Source: Gorsachius magnificus
Taxonomy: Eukaryota; Chordata; Aves; Pelecaniformes; Ardeidae
Assembly (NCBI GenBank): GCA_034008185.1
Contig: CM067086.1
Location: forward strand, 66,324,286 to 66,388,285
DNA: 64,000 nt
Direction: 5' to 3'
Below are positions 13,455 through 26,400 of the stretch, piece by piece. A program made the position numbers and the translations under genes. The notes beneath the pieces are model-generated. The model saw nothing but the letters and a program-made list of their open reading frames with translations. It was not told where the DNA came from and made no database searches. How positions within the stretch are numbered: position 1 is the stretch's first letter; each line of letters starts with the position of its first letter.

Positions 13455-13960
13455 TGTTACTCTTTTCTTCACCCAGCTTTGTGTCATCTGCAAACTTTAT
13501 CAGCAGCAATACTGTCTCTTCCTCTGAACTCTGGAATATTATTGAATGGCACTGTGAGATCCCTGTGCTACTACCTGTGCTATGCATCTTGGAGCTCCCA
13601 GACTATCTTCTTTGCACCTTTGGATTTGATTTTCCATATGGAGTGGTTTCTTGGCCATGTTCAAGACATAGACTGGGTGCTGAATCTGTTTTTATAAAGT
13701 ACTATTTTGAAATTGACATTTTGTGAAGTGTACCCTGCAGATTTTTTTGATTTATTCTGTCAGCTCTGCTAACTTTAACCAACAAATTTATAATCATGAA
13801 AATATTTTAAGCATTTAAGACTTGTATTACTTTTCATCAAGAGGAGTGATATTATCTGGGTTGTGAGCCTTTCGCTTTATAAGTGATTGCATCTCATCAC
13901 AACCTTATAATAGTCTTAACTGGAATTGATGCTGTGCTCACCCTTTTGTAGTTACCCACA
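13455..13960 (-). repeat. Ancient LINE (CR1/L3-like) reverse-transcriptase fragment
   Basis: On the minus strand the translation around 13470-13494 reads LLIKFADDTKLGEEK. This contains the FADD box that holds the catalytic aspartates of LINE reverse transcriptases (13483-13494), followed by the TKLG seen in CR1-clade enzymes. The plus strand shows the familiar antisense wording 'ttcacccagctttgtgtcat' and 'ctgcaaactttatcagcag'. Further along, 'acaaccttataatagtctta' and 'gtagttaccca' fall in the expected order for upstream reverse-transcriptase sequence. Stops and indels break the frame; this is a fossil, not an active enzyme. The 100-codon minus-strand frame at 13285-13587 is a chance survivor of it. 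Confidence 0.75.
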
Positions 13961-14319
13961 ATTCCCCAGTTTTATAGAAATGTTGGTACATAAATTATTT
14001 TCTTCAAATCCCCTGCTTTTGCAAGATTTCTTAAATAAAAATGCCTACAAGCTCAGAGCTCCTTGGACAACTCTTCAAAACTCGTAAGTGTAAATTATCT
14101 CATATCTGAATCCAGGCATAAGAGAGTATGATAGTAAGTGCTATCAGGAACCCAGAGAGGGAGCGAGCACATGCACATTCATAAATTCATCACCTAGTAG
14201 TGAGCATTATACCCATAGAATGTGTTTGTGGATTCAGCACTGAGATTCTGGGCTGAAATCATAGCCTGGCTATGTCTTCTCTAGGTTATTTTGAGGGCTG
14301 TAACAAGCTCTGTGGTAAC

Positions 14320-14516
14320 TGAGGGTGACAGAGCACTGGAACAGGCTGCCCAGGGGGGTTGTGGAGTCTCCTTCTTTGGAGATACTCAAAGCCTGCCTCG
14401 ATGTTGTCCTGTGCAACCTGCTCTGGGTAAGCCTGTTTTAGCAGGGGGGTTGGACTGGATGATCTTTGGAGGGCCCTTCCAACCCCTGCCATTCTGTGTT
14501 TCTGTGTGATTCTGTA
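14320..14516 (+). repeat. CR1 LINE 3' end (younger avian subfamily)
   Basis: This is a clear sense CR1 tail: 'gagggtgacagagcactgga', 'acaggctgcccagggggg', 'tctttggagatactcaaag', 'gcaggggggttggactggat', 'cccttccaacccctgccatt', ending in imperfect 'ctgtg' repeats. It is 5'-truncated to about 200 bp, as is usual for CR1, and carries only 3' UTR. It shares the 'tgttttagcagggggg' variant with the copies at 46618-46762 and 50090-50389, so the three belong to one subfamily. The overlapping open frames are not genes. Confidence 0.93.
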
Positions 14517-16534
14517 ATTGAAGGGGGATCAGGGAACTTCCTTGTGTAACAACCTCGAGTAATCTACTGCTTTCTGCTCCACATCCAGAACCCAGAATGG
14601 CTCCAGCAGAGGATATTGTAGCCTTGACCTGCCTCTACCAGCCTTCCCTCCTTGCATCATGGATTGAAAAGGACGATGCATAAGACTGAGGGCATCTGCA
14701 CCAAAGCGGAGGTTTCTTTAAATGCCTCCAAGGCTTGGAAACCGAAGATTGCTGAAAGGTAAGAGGCCACAGATGTGAGAATTCTTTCCCGTGATTTTTT
14801 TGTACTTTGGCAGTGTTTACTAGCTCATCCTTTGTATTTTGAGACTTACAAGTTCAACTGTTTTGCTGGTTAGTGCTTTCTGTAGATATTAAGAAACCAA
14901 ACTGCAGATTAATCTCCAAACAGTTAATCTACATTTCTAGAGGAGACAACTGAGAGAAAGGTGAACTATCTTTATGAAGACAAAAAGGAAAAGCCCACTC
15001 AACAATTACTTTTCAAGACAAACATTTAGGCAATTTGCCAGAAAAATGTAAAATGCTGTCCATCGTCTGCAATGTGCATCTTGCTTTTGCAGCTTGTCCC
15101 AGTGACTGCTTTCAAGCCTTTGAATAAAACCTGAAAAAGTTGTATTTCAAGGAATAGCCCTGGAAAGCTTTGATTCATTGCTGGTGTTCAGGATTTGTGA
15201 GATGTACTATAATTGCATATGTTATTACTCTTGCAATATTTTGTATTACGTTACTTCATGTTTATAGACCAAAACTTTATAGACAGGTAGAAAGCAGCCT
15301 GAGAAGGAGGGGAGACATAAATCAAGGTATAAAACTGCCCTGAATAATATTTTATGTTTCACTATATTGACCTGGAATTACAGTATAAAGACATTTTCCA
15401 CTGGTGCACTGTTCGTTCCTTGCTTTCTCTGTGTGTCTGTTTCAGGCTTGTTGGAGTTCTTCATTAAATCCAGAATCTGTAGCAAATGAGCTGTAGTATG
15501 CTGCAGCACATAAAGGTTTCAAAGCAACAATTACTCTATTATTTCAGCAGAGATTACCTGTTTGAAATGAAACCCACACTGAATCCTTTCTGAACCGGTC
15601 CTTATTGTGATACTGATAACAAGCCACACTTTCCAGTCTTTATCTTGCCTCCTACAGGGTAATCTTTTCTTCTGGAGCTTAATTCTGCTAATAGCACCCT
15701 TGACTGGTTGCCAGACAACAAACACAAGCAGGTGAAAAATGAATGGCTCCAGTCTGACCGCTGATAACTGCTAGAGGCTTTTTATTCTCAGAATTCCCTC
15801 CAAAATATACAAGTTGACTGGTGGACAATCAATTACATTCCTTGTATGCTTCTCCCTCCTTCAGACTGGTTATTCTTTGAAAGAAATTGTGATGATCTTT
15901 TCTACAGTTTCAGATTCTTTTTTTTTTCTCCTCCTCCAAACAACAGTAAATAGTAATTCCAGATGGTAGAAATTACTTTTAAATTAAACCAGTTAATACA
16001 GGGAACGTATGCTTATCTAATTCCCCCATTTTAAGTGGTAATGATACGATGGAAATGGGTAAAACTGATGTGCAGTGAAGGTATGCAAAATAGTTTGAGA
16101 TTGTAAAATGCTTTTTTTCCCCCTTTTCTGATTTACTGTCCATGAAAATGAATTATAGACTCGTGAAGAAAACAGAAGTTTTTATTTGCTGAACTCAATA
16201 GGCTGCTTTCTGGGGACTTGAACTCTGTAAAGTGCTGAAAAAAAGATTACTGCATTCCACTGACAATTTTTCTGTTTGAACCAAACGGGAGGGATGACAG
16301 TATGCTGTGCTCTGCCTTTCTGCTTCCCGAAGAAAATCTCAGGACTGTTCATTATTCCTCTGCTGTGTGCAGAGAAGTCAAACCCTAAAGCACATGCTTA
16401 AAAACTGCTAAATTATGCATTTGAGCCTGGACTTAGCTTTAAACAGTTCCTCTTAAAAACAGTGAGTGCAGAAGATCCTTAGCACCTTGCAGATTTGGGC
16501 TGTATGTGAATCAAAGCCATTATCAGAAGGAGGA
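14517..16534. other. Unassigned non-coding sequence
   Basis: AT-rich sequence without a recognised element. The small open frame at 15531-15725 (minus) has no recognisable content. Confidence 0.5.
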
Positions 16535-16605
16535 TGGTGTAAATGGACCTCGCTTCACTGAAATCAGTGAACATGCATTAATTTACACCAGCTGCAGATT
16601 TGGTG
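16535..16605 (+). repeat. Ancient 'ttacaccagctg' repeat fragment
   Basis: The order 'ggtgtaaatgga', 'cactgaaatcagtga', 'aatttacaccagctgcagat', 'ttgg' follows an old sauropsid repeat whose sense end reads roughly 'gatttacaccagctgaggatctgg'. The 'ctgaaatcag' centre is palindromic, as expected. Other copies lie at 17281-17355 (opposite strand) and 58070-58130. Confidence 0.55.
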
Positions 16606-17280
16606 GGGACTCATTTGTTTTTTCCAAAGCGATTTTGCTTTTACCATTTGAGTATATGATTATAAGGTAACTAGTTAGCGCTGAGGGGGAATCTGGTTGG
16701 CTTTGCTGGAAAATATAAAAGTATCCACTGTTCCTTCAGGGAAATCATTTTAATAGATAACAGCATGTTGTACAATGTTTCATCAGTGATATTTAGATCT
16801 AAATTAGGAGCAGTTGTGAGATGGGTTGCCGATTTTCTTGTGATAAAAGGGAAATAGTTCAAGAAATATAGACCAGATGTTATCTTAATCCAATCCTCAT
16901 GTACAAGAGCACACTATGAGACAGTAATAATAGTCCCTTCTACCTGTTTCTAATTTTCCTGCTCTGAAACACCCCCTGTGAAAAATAGATTAAACCAACA
17001 CATCATTTATGAATCGGCACTGGGCGGGTTTGAGTTTGTATGGAATGCAGCATGCGTGGCACAGACCGGAGGGTGCAGCCGCTAGATTTTGATACATGTT
17101 TAAAAATGCTCGTTTGACAGTAACGTTTAAGACAGCAGCTCTTAGTGATTTAAAAGGAGAGTAGCCAGTTTGGGTTTGAATCAGGCTTTTGGTTCAGCAT
17201 ATCCCTACACAGTTTCAAATTTGTCATCAGTGTTTCTAGGCAGTATATGTTATACAATCCTCAGCAGGCCAAAAAAGAGG
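16606..17280. other. Unassigned non-coding sequence
   Basis: No recognised exon or repeat. The part at about 16990-17150 has several CpG dinucleotides in an otherwise CpG-poor region and few repeat traces. It might be conserved, but nothing in the sequence alone proves this. Confidence 0.45.
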
Positions 17281-17355
17281 GAGTTGATCCTCAGCTGCTG
17301 TAAATCAACACTGATCCATTGATTTAGATGGAACTACACTGATTTGTACCATCTC
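17281..17355 (-). repeat. Ancient 'ttacaccagctg' repeat fragment, inverted
   Basis: The plus strand reads 'gatcctcagctgctgtaaat', 'caacactgat', 'ccattgatttagatggaac', 'tacactgatttgtacc'. This is the reverse complement of the element described at 16535-16605, including its 'cagctgaggatc' end. It lies about 0.7 kb from that copy in opposite orientation. Confidence 0.55.
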
Positions 17356-19453
17356 ATGGTCTGGACAAAGTGTATTAACTTTCCCCATGAAAATCCTTCA
17401 CAACAAAAAGCTCCATTCACAGTCCTACTGGATAAGCAGTAACTAATGTGTCTCTGTTCTCGTAATAATGTTTAATACCTGCATCATTTCCTACTTGCTG
17501 GGGCAGTCGAAACATTACTCTTTGCTTTGACATAAGAAGTGGAGTGCTGCGCATTTGTAATATTTGGGACAGCTTTTTCCATAACTCCCTGTCTGAGCTA
17601 AAACACGTTGCTGGAATATTCATGTCTCTTGGCATCAATATGCCAAGGAGGCATTTGGGCAGCTGTCTAGCGACTCAGGAGACAAGACACTTTCCTTTGA
17701 GGAACACAGTCATATGAAAATGCTTTATTCAGCAATATTCAGAACTGTAAGAACTACTGGGGTTTTATTGTTCCCTGGAAATAGCAATAGCTGCGAGGAC
17801 AGCAATAATACCAGCAACAGTGTTAATAAGACTGCTTTATCTAGAGTAGATACCATCACATTTTGGACTATGCCAAACTATTTTTTAAGCAGAGTAAAAT
17901 CCTGTTTTCTAGATCGGATATTTTCATATTTCTATGAACAGAGGAAACAAGAGCAGGCGATGAGACAATTAATCTTCAGAGACTGCCCACACAGCTGGCT
18001 GTCTGCTGCAAGGACTGTGCGAGGACGGAACCAAAGATTTCCTTTTGAAACTAGCTCCTTTGCTCTTCTTTTATTTTTAAAATGAATATGTAGCATTGCA
18101 AATGGATTCACCCCTCTGTTGTGTATTTATTTATATATTTTCCAACAGTTTTAAAGATAAATGGACAAGCTTGTGTTGGAAAGAATGGCTCTGAAGGGCC
18201 AAGAGAGCTGTAGCTCACACTGGGGAGCTGGAATCTCATGGATTCCCATTGAAGGTTCATAATATGACTGTGAATCTGTAAAGACTCATGGGTGGTGTAT
18301 CAACACAGCAGGGAAAAAGCGTTCAGTATTTCTGTAGGAGAATATTTTTATTGTGTTTTAACCTGTTAACCCAGTGGCTGCCATTTTATTTATATTGTGC
18401 CTGTACCTCAAGGCCCTACTTATCTTTTGAGGGTGTAGTTTTGTTCAATTCTGTACAAATGCATGCACTGAAATTCTCTTGAGTCAGGCAGTGTAGTAAG
18501 ATGAGACAGGTGGATCAAAATTAACAGAAGGGGGTGGGATGATGAGGGAATGGCAGAAGAAGACACAAAAATACAGTCCAAGTTGTCACGTGCCCTGGAC
18601 TGCTCACAATAATGGGAAAGCTGTCTTTTGGGATAAGAGTGCTTCAGAAATATAGATGGAAAACTTGATGGATTAAAGTAGTTAGTGAGAGGAAGAAAAA
18701 TGTGGAGTGGTTGAAAATAGAGGAGAGAGAATCCACCTGGCAGACAACCTGTTGATTAGGAAAGCTTGAAATGCTGCAGCAGCAGGGATGTATACGCTCA
18801 TCTAATCAAAATGCAAAGTGTAGTTTAGAGATCTCAGTGCTAAAAGGCACCGGTGGTGGTGGTAGTGGGGTACGTAGGTTAATACTGAAAGCGTGTTATT
18901 AGTAATGACCAAAGACCTTTACCCTCCTGCCCAAAATCCTTTTTTACTGTATAGAACGGGAAAGTAAACTCTATCATGTTGGGCTATTTAGTAAGCTATT
19001 AGTGCATTCATCTTTTCATCATTTGACAGGTGGAAGTAGTAGTCCGGCTTTTAGTTTTAATTATAAGGGATTCCAGATGTAGAATAAGACATAAATTAAA
19101 ACCAGATCTACTCATATGTCTTTTCAAAGTAAGCCAACTTCAAGGTATCTGCTTTTCATTTCAAAATGTTATTAAAGCTATTACTAAGAAATTCATAGTC
19201 TTAGCATGCTCCAATAATTGACACCTTTAAAGTGACTAAACAGATTTAGAGTGTGCAGAAAATAAATTTGTCTTAGAGAATGACTCTAATCATCCATTTA
19301 CATATAATGGACAAATCAGCGTTTGCGTTTTGAAAGGCTGGGTGAGCAGTCTGTCTAGATGCGTCTTTCCGACTACTCCTCCAGCCTGGTCTGACTGCTG
19401 GGTGTTAGGTTGTTTCCGTCATTATGCTACTATGCAAGTGAAGATAAAGAATT
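17356..19453. other. Unassigned non-coding sequence
   Basis: No recognised family. The 123-codon plus-strand frame at 17714-18085 is unlike any protein I know and lies in AT-rich DNA without exon signals, so I treat it as chance. Confidence 0.5.
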
Positions 19454-19500
19454 AAGGGCTGATCCAAAGCCAGTGAAAGTCAATGGGAGTCTTTTGATGA
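19454..19500. repeat. Ancient sauropsid palindromic repeat fragment
   Basis: The string 'agggctgatccaaagcca' then 'gtgaaagtcaatgggagtct' is one arm of the palindromic repeat recognised by 'gatccaaagcccattgaagt' followed by 'caatggga'. It is strongly worn, and the second arm is not readable. Confidence 0.5.
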
Positions 19501-22500
19501 GCTTCCCGTCATAGTCTCTTCCTCTCATGTTGACTTGAGCTATATTACATTATGTTGGAAGTTGCATTTTTTTTTTAAAGAAAATTAAATCCAGAACCAT
19601 TTTTTTTCCCCAGCAATAGTGTTCTTAAACCCCTAACTGTGTAAAGAAACCTGCAGATTCCTTTCTAAAAAGCCTTTCTTTCCCCAAGACCTATTTATCT
19701 AGTGATATGTTACAACCATGCAAATAACGCTGTACATCTGACTTCATAAAAAGTCTGAGGTTTCCAATAATTAGAATGATAGCTGGCAAGTCTGATAAAT
19801 TAGAGAAATAACTTGTTTGGTGTAAACTGAGCCTGTTTCTGAGGCAGAAATGTTAGGCTTTTATCCTCTGGAGTGTGATTGAAAGGGTGAGAAGTTAATT
19901 TGGCAGCTTCGCTTCTATGGTTTCATAATGTTTCTCCTCCCCCCTCCCCTCAGCTTCAGGGAAGGACTGTGATTTCAGTACTTTGCGCCTGCCCTCATAC
20001 AAGGCAAAAGCATGACCCGAAACGAAACCCCTCTCCCCAGGGCACATCCTGAGCAGTAACAGCTTGGCTCAAGTGTTTCTTATGAACAGCCGTCCAGAGC
20101 ACTTGATCTAAATCATGCCATTTCCTTCACAGTATGGCACAGTTAACAAGTCAGTGCATCAACACAATCTGCAGATGGCAGTTCAAAAGGTGCACGTTCC
20201 CCAGCAAGATAAAGGGCAATGAGTTCCATGGGTTAGCTCATTACTTGGATTCAGGCAGGGGCTCCGTAGGGGTGTGAGGGAGGAAAAGGAGGCAGGCAAA
20301 CCTTGAGAATGCATGTCTACACAAATAAAGCCAGCATTGCAAGAAGCATGTTATTGAAGTAAAGTGCAAACAGCTTGCAGAGCATGGCTTCCTTGAGAGG
20401 TGGCTTGCTTCGCCTCTGAAGAGCAAGAGGAAAAGGGGACTGAAACCAGTGACGATATGTGGTGCCTGTGCGCCTCCATTTTTTCCGCAAGGCCTGGCAA
20501 ATACGACACCATTTCCTAAGCAAAGCCCCAAAATTCAGAAGAGGCAAGCGAGCTGTCAGCAAGGGCCGGAGCTCATGGTTGCTCTGCATCCTGCTTGGGA
20601 AGGAACCTGTTTTCTGGAGCGTCTCAGAAGGGCTTCTAGAGAGCACTGTGCGCTCCTGCACAAATTACATTAGAGCTAAACGTCCAGTGAAGAATCTCTG
20701 AGACATATTAGTCCTTTAGACTTCAAAACAAGCTTAAATTGGAACCATATTGCTGGAATACTTCTTAGCTAACATTTATATTACTTCAGTTACCAAATCC
20801 AGACTAAGTCCCAGGACTCGGCAGGGGAGGACATAATATATTAGTAAGTAAGATGGGGGTGTGCACTTCTGGCCTCCTATTTTATATAAATGTACAAAAA
20901 GTTTCCTCACACTAGCAAGGAAATGACTACAAGGCCCTAAAATGCCGATTTCCAGCGGAAAACGAGGGAAGTCCACTGCCCCTCCTCCCCTCTCTCCCCT
21001 GACCATTCTGTGTGTGCCATGCCTTGGGGATAGTTTGGATTACTTGGAGTAAGACTGTTGCATAGAAGCTCAGGTATCAGAGCAGATAATTATACACATA
21101 TAGCTAGATACAGCAAAGGTCTCAGTGAATTGTCAGAGGATGAGATACATCTCGGGAGACCAAACAAGCCTCCCCTATACTGATCTTTGTAAACGAATCT
21201 CTTTGGGAACTATCAAGATGGTGCTTTACCACGATTTTCACTGCTGAGGAAAAAGGAACTCTTCCAAGCTGTTTGTTTTCCAGGTTGTATCAAAAGCTGG
21301 CGAGTGAAGATTTTTTTTCTTTCTGAGCTTATGTTAGTATGAATGCACTGAAAGGCGCTAACATATGTGCTGATCTCTGAGTTCCTGCAGCAGAGGAGTT
21401 CAAGGCAGGTTAGGCAAGAGAGGAACAGTAACCCCCCTTCCCCTCCCCATAACTTCAAATCTACAAAGGCTGACTTTCCGGTGAACTCCCTGGTCTACAT
21501 CGCAATTCTTTTGGAGAAACAGTGCTAAAACTGGGAAGGGCAAATCCTGAGTGGCTGCTAGGCAGAGGTGTTTTGAACTAAGTTCATTCCTTGAGTAATT
21601 TGATTGATTTAGTAGAGTTATGCCAGAGAGAAATTTGGCTTCAGGCTTTTGGGTGATGTGTCATGTTTCTTTATTTAACTTATTGAACAGGTGCTTAGCA
21701 ACAGCATCTTCCACTGGTTTATCCAGAAATCTTTACTTCTTTCTTTCATTATCCGTTCTTTAATATCCTTCCAAGCTGTGCTGAGTTAAAAACGGAGCCA
21801 AGACTTCAGGCTGTGCCCCACTGGGACATGCAGGTACACAGCATGTTTCACCAGGCCCTATATCCATTTCTTTCTCACAACAGTGCCTGGTAATTGCCAT
21901 TTTTCTCAATTCAGCGAGATAAACAGAGGATAAAAGCTGTGAGTCTCAGACATTTTTCTGGATTTGGTGAGTTCAACCTTAAGCTAAAGCAGCTGAAGAG
22001 GACTTCAATGGTAAGGAGGCAAACTTCATCTCATTAGAAATGTTCCAGCTTCTGCTGAGATCAGCAGAAAATAAGTGAGCCCCAAAATTTTCAGACCTGA
22101 GCTGACAGGCAGCAGTCTTCAGCAGTGATTCAGGTTGTTCACAGCTGCTGCACAGTGTGACTTCTCTAGACCACTTTTTAAAAGCTGCACTTTCTGTACT
22201 AGAAGTGTCTTTGCCCAAACAACAGGTCTAGGACATGCTTATGTCTTCAGGCACTGCAAAGCAGCAATTTATTTCTCCCTGTTGGGCAGCAACCTTCAAA
22301 ATACTTTCTCTTTACTGCAGAGTGTAATGCCCAGAGCACTTCCACTGAGGTGGCTTGAAAGCCTTGGCTAAGCAGATCCTGCTTCTCTTTCAGAGGTATC
22401 TTTGGTATCTCAACATGGTATTGCATGGTGCTGTGCTGTACCAGGGTTGTAAGAAATGCTATCTTTTCTATTTCTTTTCCAATCTCTCTTGAGAAGACAT

Positions 22501-23079
22501 GAGGAAGGAGGCATGAACAATCCTTGTGCTCAGCCTTTCCTGTATATGTGACAAAGCCACGTGCCTTCTGTGCTCTGTCTGTGTCTTTTCGCTGCTGCGG
22601 AGCACAGCTTGCCATCCCATGTAGATGGTGGAGGGCCTCGTTCATGAGATCTATGGCAGTCGCAACCTGCCTAATCTCTTATCTCTGCGGCTGTATCCCT
22701 CACAGCCATTGCTTGCAGAGAAAGTGTTGTTTGCTTTCTTAGGTTACATCTTAAGTTCTGCCTAGTAAGGTACACCCAACAAACATACGTGTGTGACTTA
22801 GGAAAAGGATTATATGACATGCTTGCTTGTAATAGCAGGAAACAGAACTTAGTGAATTAAGTTCCTTCCATCCTCATCTTCCTGTGATTTCCCTCCTAAT
22901 GATGGATGTCAGAGGAGAATATGGTTTATTCTGGTAGTTCTTACTGATCAGCGTGCTCATATTTCTTAGAACTACAGTGGAAATCTCTGGTGTTGTGTTG
23001 AAACAGAATCTCAGACCCTCACAGTGCCTTAGTCTCCCAGAAAGCATTCTGTATGTTTATCATGAAACATCAGTGTTAT
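19501..23079. other. Long unassigned non-coding stretch
   Basis: I see no recognised element here. Open frames of up to 132 codons (minus, 22247-22645) and 114 codons (minus, 20317-20661) show no domain. The block 20440-20660 is somewhat richer in CpG than its surroundings, but frames on both strands are equally open there, which argues against an exon. Confidence 0.5.
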
Positions 23080-23240
23080 GATAGCGCTGAGAAGCCCTGA
23101 GGCTGGGGACTCTGGTGAGCAAGCAGCCATATACTGAGACATGAAATAAAGAGATCGATCTCACATAGACAGTCTGCAGCAGGGCTAGCACACAGACCTG
23201 GGTCTCCTGCCTCCCAGTCCCATGCTTTCATCGTGAAATC
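23080..23240 (-). repeat. MIR-type SINE, antisense
   Basis: The plus strand reads 'gatagcgctgagaagccctg', then 'gagatcgatc', 'tagacagtctgcagcagggc', and 'agacctgggtctcctgcctc' followed by 'ccagtcccatgcttt'. This is the reverse complement of a sauropsid MIR, whose sense strand has 'ggactcaggagacctgggtt' near its start and a 'cactgtctctg…agcgct' type 3' half. The tRNA-derived head is incomplete. It is a fossil copy with no sign of use. Confidence 0.6.
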
Positions 23241-23436
23241 ACTCAGTTCTTTCAGCTGGATCTCCAGGCTCTCTTCTTAGCACTATAGTTTCTCTGTCCC
23301 TCATGGAAACCCCAGGGCTGGGCTTCACAGACTCTCTGCAACTCTATCCCTTTGGACTGTAATTGATTTGGAGTCAGGTGGTGGTGTAACATAACCCGTA
23401 TGGAATCTGTTGGTGAAGTTTATGGCCATTCAGTTT

Positions 23437-23460
23437 AAAAAAAAAAAAAAAAAAAAAAAA
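23437..23460 (+). repeat. Poly(A) run, 24 bases
   Basis: Twenty-four uninterrupted A are followed by 'gagagagaaataaaaagg'. CR1 elements do not end in poly(A), and no AATAAA or transcript-like sequence lies just upstream, so this is more likely a simple repeat than a retrocopy tail. Its exact length may be unreliable because homopolymers are prone to sequencing error. Confidence 0.85.
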
Positions 23461-23489
23461 GAGAGAGAAATAAAAAGGAGGAATATAGA

Positions 23490-26400
23490 GGGGGAGTAGG
23501 AAGCAAATCAAGTTCTGGGATGTGAAGCTGTGCTGTTTTGCAGCCCAAGGAGCAAAGCTTGTAGAGGCCTTGGGTGTGGAGAAATCTATTACCAGCTCAT
23601 GCACCATGGTGCTGCTCAGCGTGGCCCTGAAAGCCTGTTTATATGCAGAAGATCCTAGAGAGAAACACCTGCCCCCATCTCTGGTCTGCCTTTGAGCCAC
23701 TATGGAAAAGCAAAGGGGGAATGTAGAGAATACTTCAAAAAATAAAAAGAAAAGTTTAAAAAAAGACCAAAAGAAAAAATAATTGCCCTGTTGCTCACTC
23801 TGCTCTACTGACTGTGTGGCTGCAGTAAATCATGGGACTTCTGTCTCCCCTTACCTAAATTTCCAGGGTTTTTGCATAGTGAAGGAAGATATTCCAGTGT
23901 GGCTCCTGGGCCCTTGAAGTACTGCAGGCAGCTTCATGTTATTTGCAGATTTGAACAGCTGATTCTAGACTGAAGGTCTTGGAATGAACTGGGAAGATCT
24001 CCATTGACAGTACTGGATTTTATGATTTGGCAAATTCATCTGGGATGATAGAGATAGCAGGCCAAAAAATTGTTCTTTCTGTGACAAAAGAATCCCTTTT
24101 GCAAGGTTTTATAGAGGTTTGAAGATTTTTCTCCAGGTGCAAAAAGTTCTAGAAAAGAATTCTTACCGAGCTGGTGGGCTTCCCCTGTGAGTTACACTGA
24201 AAAAGCCAGCAGGGTTATGTGATAAGCATTATGTGGCAAGTGTGTGGTAAGCAAGGCCATAACTTTTTACAGGTATCCCTGCATTGCTGAAATCAAAATA
24301 GATAGAGTGAAAAAGGCTGCTGAGAGAGCTCAGATCATGACTATATGTAAAGTATTACGAGACAAATACCATAGCTTTGCTGCAGCCATGGTGATTTACT
24401 GGTACAAGGGAAACAAAGTAGCAAGTGAAACAGTAATATTTGTCAACAGGCCCATTTGTACAGCTAGTAAAAAAATGGGCAAGCCTTTGAACACACAATC
24501 TAGGTATTACTGTTGTTGCCATCATGACTGTAATATAGGATCTTGCATTCCAGGAGGAAGAGAGGAAGCCAGTTCAGACTGTAGGCAGACTGTTCCTCTC
24601 TCTCTCTGGGCTATTGGAGCAGCCTTCATCTTGCACAAAATGCTGTCCTAGAGAGTGGCTTTGGAGAGCCACCCTGCTGCTGCCACAAGTGGAAATACCA
24701 CTCTTGTGTACAGGTGAAGTGTGAAGGGTAGAGAGTAGCAGTTGCGGAGAGGGAAGGTTTGCCTTTAAGACTTTAAGCCCTGAGTAAGGAGGGATAGCTA
24801 AGTTGCATCAGCCTCCCAGACATCCTAGGAGACCTCAGGTCCTTGAATGTTCTCCTGTGGCACATTTTCTTCCTTTGCCCCTTAGAGGCTCCTCCAGCCA
24901 GTACTTACAAGGGAAGATTTCCTGAGGAAGGGCTCAGATGTTTCAGTCCCTCTGCTAACATGACCCTGCGCAGTGTGTGCTGTGGGTCAAATGCCCCCCA
25001 TACGCTTAGTGTCCTGTGGATCCCTTTCCTAGGCACTGTTTCAGTCCCTCTTGTCAACCCCACTCTGTGAAGCCACTGTCCTGTGCGCTGCACACACCAG
25101 GATCCTGGCGCAGAGCCGCCTTCGGGGTGATCTGTGTGTGTGTGTGCTGGCGTCCCAGAGCACTCCTGGACTGCATGCTCTGCTCTGTACTATGTCACCC
25201 TTTTCTACCTCAGTGGAAAATGAGTTGTAACAAGGTTGGAACCAGTCAATTTGTAGTGAAAAATAACCTCCTGTAGACATGTTCAGATCAGTAAATGAAA
25301 ACAGTAACAGGGACTTCTGAATTACTCCAAGGCTTTCTTAACAGAGGTTATAATTTTCCATTGCATTTTGTTGGACACTTACCACATCTGTCGAATGCTT
25401 CTTCTTTGCTATTAAGCTCTACCAGAAACTTCCATAGGGGTGATATTTTTTTAAAGAGAAAATACTGAAGCCCCACGTGAAAACAGGAAACTCCATGAAT
25501 TTTTTATAGTGAAATTTTTCCACTAGGGAAGCATCCGTATTTTACAGTTTGCAAAACGTGTGGGACCATAAACTGTAAAACCACATAGAGAACCACAACT
25601 CCTTTGTACTTTAAAAATAGACATAAAAGTAATTTCTTCAGAAAGAAGGAGCGTATTTTTAAAGGTGAATATTTGTAGGGCTTATAAAAGCTATTGGTCT
25701 GTTCTTGGAAACTGAATGATAATGTTTAAAAAAGGAAAAGACACAGATTGTGGTGAGTCTATTGTGACTGAATCATCTCTGTAGTATGTGCACAACTGGA
25801 CCAGCCATAGCACAGCTGCATGTGGATGTGCAGTGTTCCCACCCAGCATGCGAGCCTCTGGTTCCCTGCTTCACCCAGAGATGAGGGGACAGGAGAGATG
25901 GTGCAAGGAGATGAGCAGGCAAGTGGTGGAGAAGGTCATGAAGAAAGCCAGGCTATTTCCTTTCTCCCACAGTGTACCAGCCAGTGGAGCTCAGCTGGAA
26001 TGAGGGAAAAGCAAGCTGTTCAGGCCACAGGACTGCCGTGTTTCCCCCCACTCTGCAAAAAGTGATGAGCAGGGAAGGGGTCATATTTTATTCTCTCAGC
26101 TCCTTGGGGGTGGTGCAGGAATGACCACACTCAAGGCTTTGAGCCAAAACTCAGTCTCACCCTACTGGATGTGTCATTCATAGTAAATGAGACCGACACT
26201 TCTCTTTCCCTGTTCGGATCAGCTGGCCTGTAGCCAGGGCTGTGCAGGGCATGACAGGGTGATCTTTAGAGCTGCCCAGCTGGGAGGTGCAGTGTGGCAG
26301 GATGGTGGTTTTTAGCAGACACTCTGTGCCACGGGTCAGCACAGGGATGCCATCGCAGGATGTCAGGAGGTATTTCTCTGCTCCTGGATGCTCTGTACAG

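Noticed and set aside
13285..13587. 100-codon minus-strand frame with FADD motif considered as a functional reverse transcriptase
   Set aside because: Only the small region around FADD matches; the remaining domain is absent or frame-broken, so it is a LINE fossil.
14286..14492. Apparent small protein family shared with frames at 46586-46774 and 50113-50532
   Set aside because: All three peptides are the antisense translation of the same CR1 3' end (MAGVGR…LQRRR), so the similarity reflects the repeat and not a gene family.
23374..23700. 108-codon minus-strand frame with a phenylalanine run
   Set aside because: The phenylalanine run is the antisense of the 24-A homopolymer; not a protein.
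24244..24651. 135-codon plus-strand open frame, considered as an exon or retrogene
   Set aside because: Peptide not recognisable, no flanking splice sites in matching frame, and no poly(A) tail or transcript-like sequence around it.
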